Assembly (NCBI GenBank): GCA_013115125.1
Contig: JABANN010000089.1
Coordinates: 1 to 64,000, forward strand
Origin: Perkinsus olseni
Lineage: Eukaryota > Perkinsozoa > Perkinsida
Direction: 5' to 3'
DNA length: 64,000 bases
Each line of letters begins with the position of its first letter. Position 1 is the stretch's first letter. The notes beneath the pieces are model-generated. The model searched no databases. It was not told where the DNA came from and worked only from the letters and a program-made list of their open reading frames with translations. Below, piece after piece: positions 61,701 to 64,000 of the stretch. A program made the translations under genes and the position numbers.

Positions 61701-62134
61701 CCTTGAGTAAATTCCTTCTCGTATGGTACTCATGCTGCTCTAGGATGTATATGTGCGGTGGATGGACTGTGACCTGCACAAGAGAGTATTCGAGCCGCCG
61801 CCGCCGCCGGGAGTAGCGCAGGAAGGTGAGGAGGGGGCAGAGGGGGGCGGAGAAGCAACAGGAGCTGCCGGAGATGATGATGACGAAGTGGAGGAGGAGG
61901 AAGAAGGTACCATCGACTGACCCTTGGTAGTTGGTCGAAGCCTCCTCTCCAGCTCAACCCGTAGAGGGCGAGAAGCCAGTGGAAGCCTCGGCTCTCATCG
62001 TGACTGTTGCACCTAGCGAGGCGGCTGCTATCGATGCTGACTTTGTGCCGCTACTGGAGCTTGACCTAGCAAAGGTAGCCGAGGAGAGAGAGGCAGCCGG
62101 GGCTGCTGCTGCTGTGACTGAGGAAGGGGCATGA
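58798..62134 (+). CDS. DPY30- and GAF-domain protein, radial-spoke RSP2-like
   Basis: The first exon (58798-58942) encodes a DPY30-type dimerisation helix pair, seen as ATISPMLSRALADLYQQRG and VEYRTDWLKLW. An exon reading VAERSRGEKARKQSEY and a charged helix FREKQAKHAEEEERASRP follow in phase. Later pieces look like GAF repeats: CYVGEVV, IRYIANSGVAP, VKYFDYTKPGSFLAIPI, LVLCVDTLGGEGG. They are followed by VKTELLVDLSSRKLPEEALA, LLFLTEHDPSSFAEDTPVQW and HPVDIILLGLLEAA, then an acidic tail ending TEEGA. DPY30 plus GAF is the layout of the flagellar radial spoke protein RSP2. Many junctions between 59.2 and 61.9 kb are unresolved. Confidence 0.55.
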
Positions 62135-62334
62135 TAGACGTGGAACGAGCTAGATGTTGTGATAGTAGTGTTGTTGTGTTATTAGTCAAGGCGGCCAGGG
62201 ATATCGATGTGGATCATCGCATGCGTGCTAAGAGTTGCTTACTGTTCTGTCTGCGGGGATCCTGGGGGCGCCTTCTAGCTCTCATGCGTAACTCTGGTTG
62301 GTAGTCCCTTCCATTGCTGTGCGTAAGCAGTCCT

Positions 62335-62756
62335 ATGGCCCGGAGAGTCCGTCGACCCCTCCTGGTGATGGCACTCGCAGTGATGGCTATGTGCTCCATT
62401 TGCAGCCTATTTCTCACGCCTCGGTCACCATCCACGGCCGGGGCAGTCCCGAGCTTGCGGGCTTCCAGGGCGATTTACGGCGACGAGAGCATAGGGTAGG
62501 GCGTGCGCGGTTCAGTGATGATGATTTCCATCTGCTGATGTTTAGTCCGCGGAAACCGGAAGGGCCATCATTGGTGTCACGTATCATGCGTGGTGGAGCA
62601 GTAGCGTCGATGCTGGCTCTAGGCTCTGTTTTGGGATACACTCTACGGAGAACCCTCCCGGGGTTGCTCGAGAAGGCATCGCAGACAATTCGTGCATTGT
62701 CCCGAGGTAAACCAGGGATCCTCGCTTCCGCTGAGAACGAACCCACTTGGAATTGA
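62335..62756 (+). CDS. Short membrane or secreted protein, two overlapping frames
   Basis: From ATG 62335 one frame gives an Arg-rich start and a hydrophobic core (LLVMALAVMAMCSICSLFL), a signal-peptide-like sequence. A second frame is open from 62298 to TGA at 62756 and encodes a different product with a membrane-like stretch AVASMLALGSVLGYTL near its end. No valid intron joins the two frames, so one of them is probably spurious, or a 5' exon enters the second frame. No family is recognised. Confidence 0.35.
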
Positions 62757-62890
62757 CATGCTTGGAACCTAGAGATAGTTTTCGAGTTAGGGGAGTCCTC
62801 GCTCATCGGAGAAAGGGACACTCGAACAGGCCCCTCGTGGGCCAGGGGCTCAACTGGGCTAGGGATTCCCACTCTGCAATTTTCATCATC

Positions 62891-63217
62891 ATGGCAGATA
62901 CTCCAAGGGAGATGCCACCGGTAGTGGTGTACCCGCCCAACACTGTGTTCTGGTACAAGAGCCCTGATCTTAGCGCCAAACTCGACATACCGGCTACGAT
63001 ACCGCTTACTGACACCCTCACAGAGGCCGCCGTCCGGACAAGGCTCTGGAGACAGGTAATCAACACCCCAATACTATAACATCTTTAGCCCTCCCTGCTC
63101 TCTCAGATATCAAACACGGAGTCGTGGAGGGATAGCCTTCCTTCGTTAGGAGCAGTGATGCAGCTTGGTTCAACTCTGTTGCCGCTGTGGTCGTCACGTA
63201 GCGGCTCCAACGGTTAA
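62891..63217 (+). CDS. Small unrecognised protein, two exons
   Basis: Exons 62891-63055 and 63107-63217 join in phase into 91 residues. The product starts MADTPREMPPVVVYPPNTVF, is Pro-rich, then has a short amphipathic part (AAVRTRLWRQISNTESW) and ends SSRSGSNG. There is no signal or membrane segment. Support is limited to the good splice sites and phase. Confidence 0.45.
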
Positions 63218-63330
63218 CCTATTTTCTCTACTCGGAGCTTCACCATTGTGTTCAGTGTGAATTAATTCCATCGTTTTGTCTGTATATCTCAGGATGCGCT
63301 ACCGCGGTTTTCAGGCCTACGTCCATCTAA

Positions 63331-64000
63331 ATGTCGCGAGAGTCGCCTACAAGTGATCGTTCATCCTTTCTTTTGGATATACCGGACGTCGGTAACCCCT
63401 TCGACGATGACTTCTCTCCCCAGACAACAACCGAGGGGCTGTCCAGTCCTTCCGGCCCGGAAGTTCACGTCTTCGGCCTCGACGGTGATCTGCGGAACTC
63501 CTGCTGTCGATGCAGCAACTCTACGGGTGTTTCCGCCTTCCACTGCTGTCCCGTGTGTGAAGTGAGTATATCCCCCGATTATCCGTAAACTTGATGATAT
63601 GTTCGGCTCAGGCCTTGCTGTGTTCACGATGTTTGCTGGCGTTGCAGTCGCATAATGGGCCAGATGAGCTCTCCTGTCCCTTATGCGGCGACGCGACTGT
63701 TGCTAGAGTGTCTATGAACCGCCAGGCCGCTCTTCTCAAGGCAGCAGAAGAGGCCCAGGTCCCTCCTCTTCTCCGCCATTTGTTAGTGCGTGCCGTACCA
63801 GTAGCGCTCTGTCTTTTAGAAAGCCTGGTCACTAGTGTCGTCAGCTTCGAGGGGATTAGTCTCCGATGTGCGGACAGCTTGGTCAGGGCTGCTGGGGTTC
63901 CGCAGCGAGGCCTCAGAGACTGCAAATTCAACTGGTAGGTCTCGATAAGTGATCTCCTCCTTTTGGCCTCATTTTTTCAGAGGACACCACAGACCCACCT
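63331..64000 (+). CDS. Cys-rich zinc-finger protein, partial at window end
   Basis: Exons 63331-63561 and 63612-63934 join in phase, with a third exon starting near the window edge. After an acidic N-terminus comes a cross-brace-like pattern: CCRCSNSTG, FHCCPVCE, LLCSRCLLAL and LSCPLCGD, that is paired C-x2-C knuckles as in RING or B-box-like fingers. A helical region MNRQAALLKAAEEAQVPPLL follows. The spacing does not fit a classical C3HC4 RING exactly. The third acceptor reads CAGAG: using the first AG makes TGA at once, using the second continues as Trp-Thr-Pro-Gln. Confidence 0.5.

Overview
The window is 64 kb of nuclear DNA from an intron-rich, gene-dense protist. Most genes are split by many GT-AG introns of only about 42-170 bp, and base composition is near 50% GC. 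The gene set is eukaryotic: mitochondrial SDHA, cytosolic ribosomal P0, a P4-ATPase and an RNA-exosome helicase. Several genes point to a flagellated cell: a CEP164-like WW protein, a kinesin-13, a DPY30/GAF radial-spoke-like protein and a CH-domain protein. I infer a flagellated alveolate, perhaps Perkinsus-like, but nothing in the sequence proves the species. All multi-exon models below were assembled by hand from splice sites and reading phase, with no transcript or database support.

Layout. 1-5.5 kb is gene-poor: a 22-bp tandem repeat, a degenerate tRNA-like Pol III unit, a hairpin-rich stretch, the last two exons of an unknown gene whose intron holds a 48-bp tandem repeat with an assembly gap, then 1.8 kb of triplet-rich DNA. 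From 5.5 to 32.8 kb eight genes lie head-to-tail on the plus strand: Ski2 helicase, Neo1/ATP9-class flippase, serine carboxypeptidase, kinesin-13, a coiled-coil protein, a TPR protein, a CEP164-like protein and a single-pass membrane protein. A tRNA-Asp follows at 34.0 kb. From 34.1 to 46.9 kb four genes lie on the minus strand: a multicopper oxidase with an internal membrane hairpin, a WWE-like gene, a multi-pass membrane protein resembling the OSCA/TMEM63 channels, and an unrecognised 411-residue protein with a 1.5-kb intron. From 47.4 to 56.0 kb the plus strand carries SDHA and a CH-like/HEAT-rich protein. The minus-strand P0 gene (57.3-58.6 kb) is followed, across a 231-bp divergent promoter, by the DPY30/GAF gene and three short genes running to the window end.

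Functions are mostly housekeeping: RNA decay, lipid asymmetry, vacuolar proteolysis, respiration and translation. The second theme is the cilium and microtubules (CEP164, kinesin-13, DPY30/GAF, CH-HEAT). The most unusual items are the multicopper oxidase with a transmembrane hairpin between its copper domains, a DGEK motif in place of DGET in the flippase, a sequence shared by the P0 intron and its downstream flank, and two long triplet-biased tracts, one of them inside an intron.
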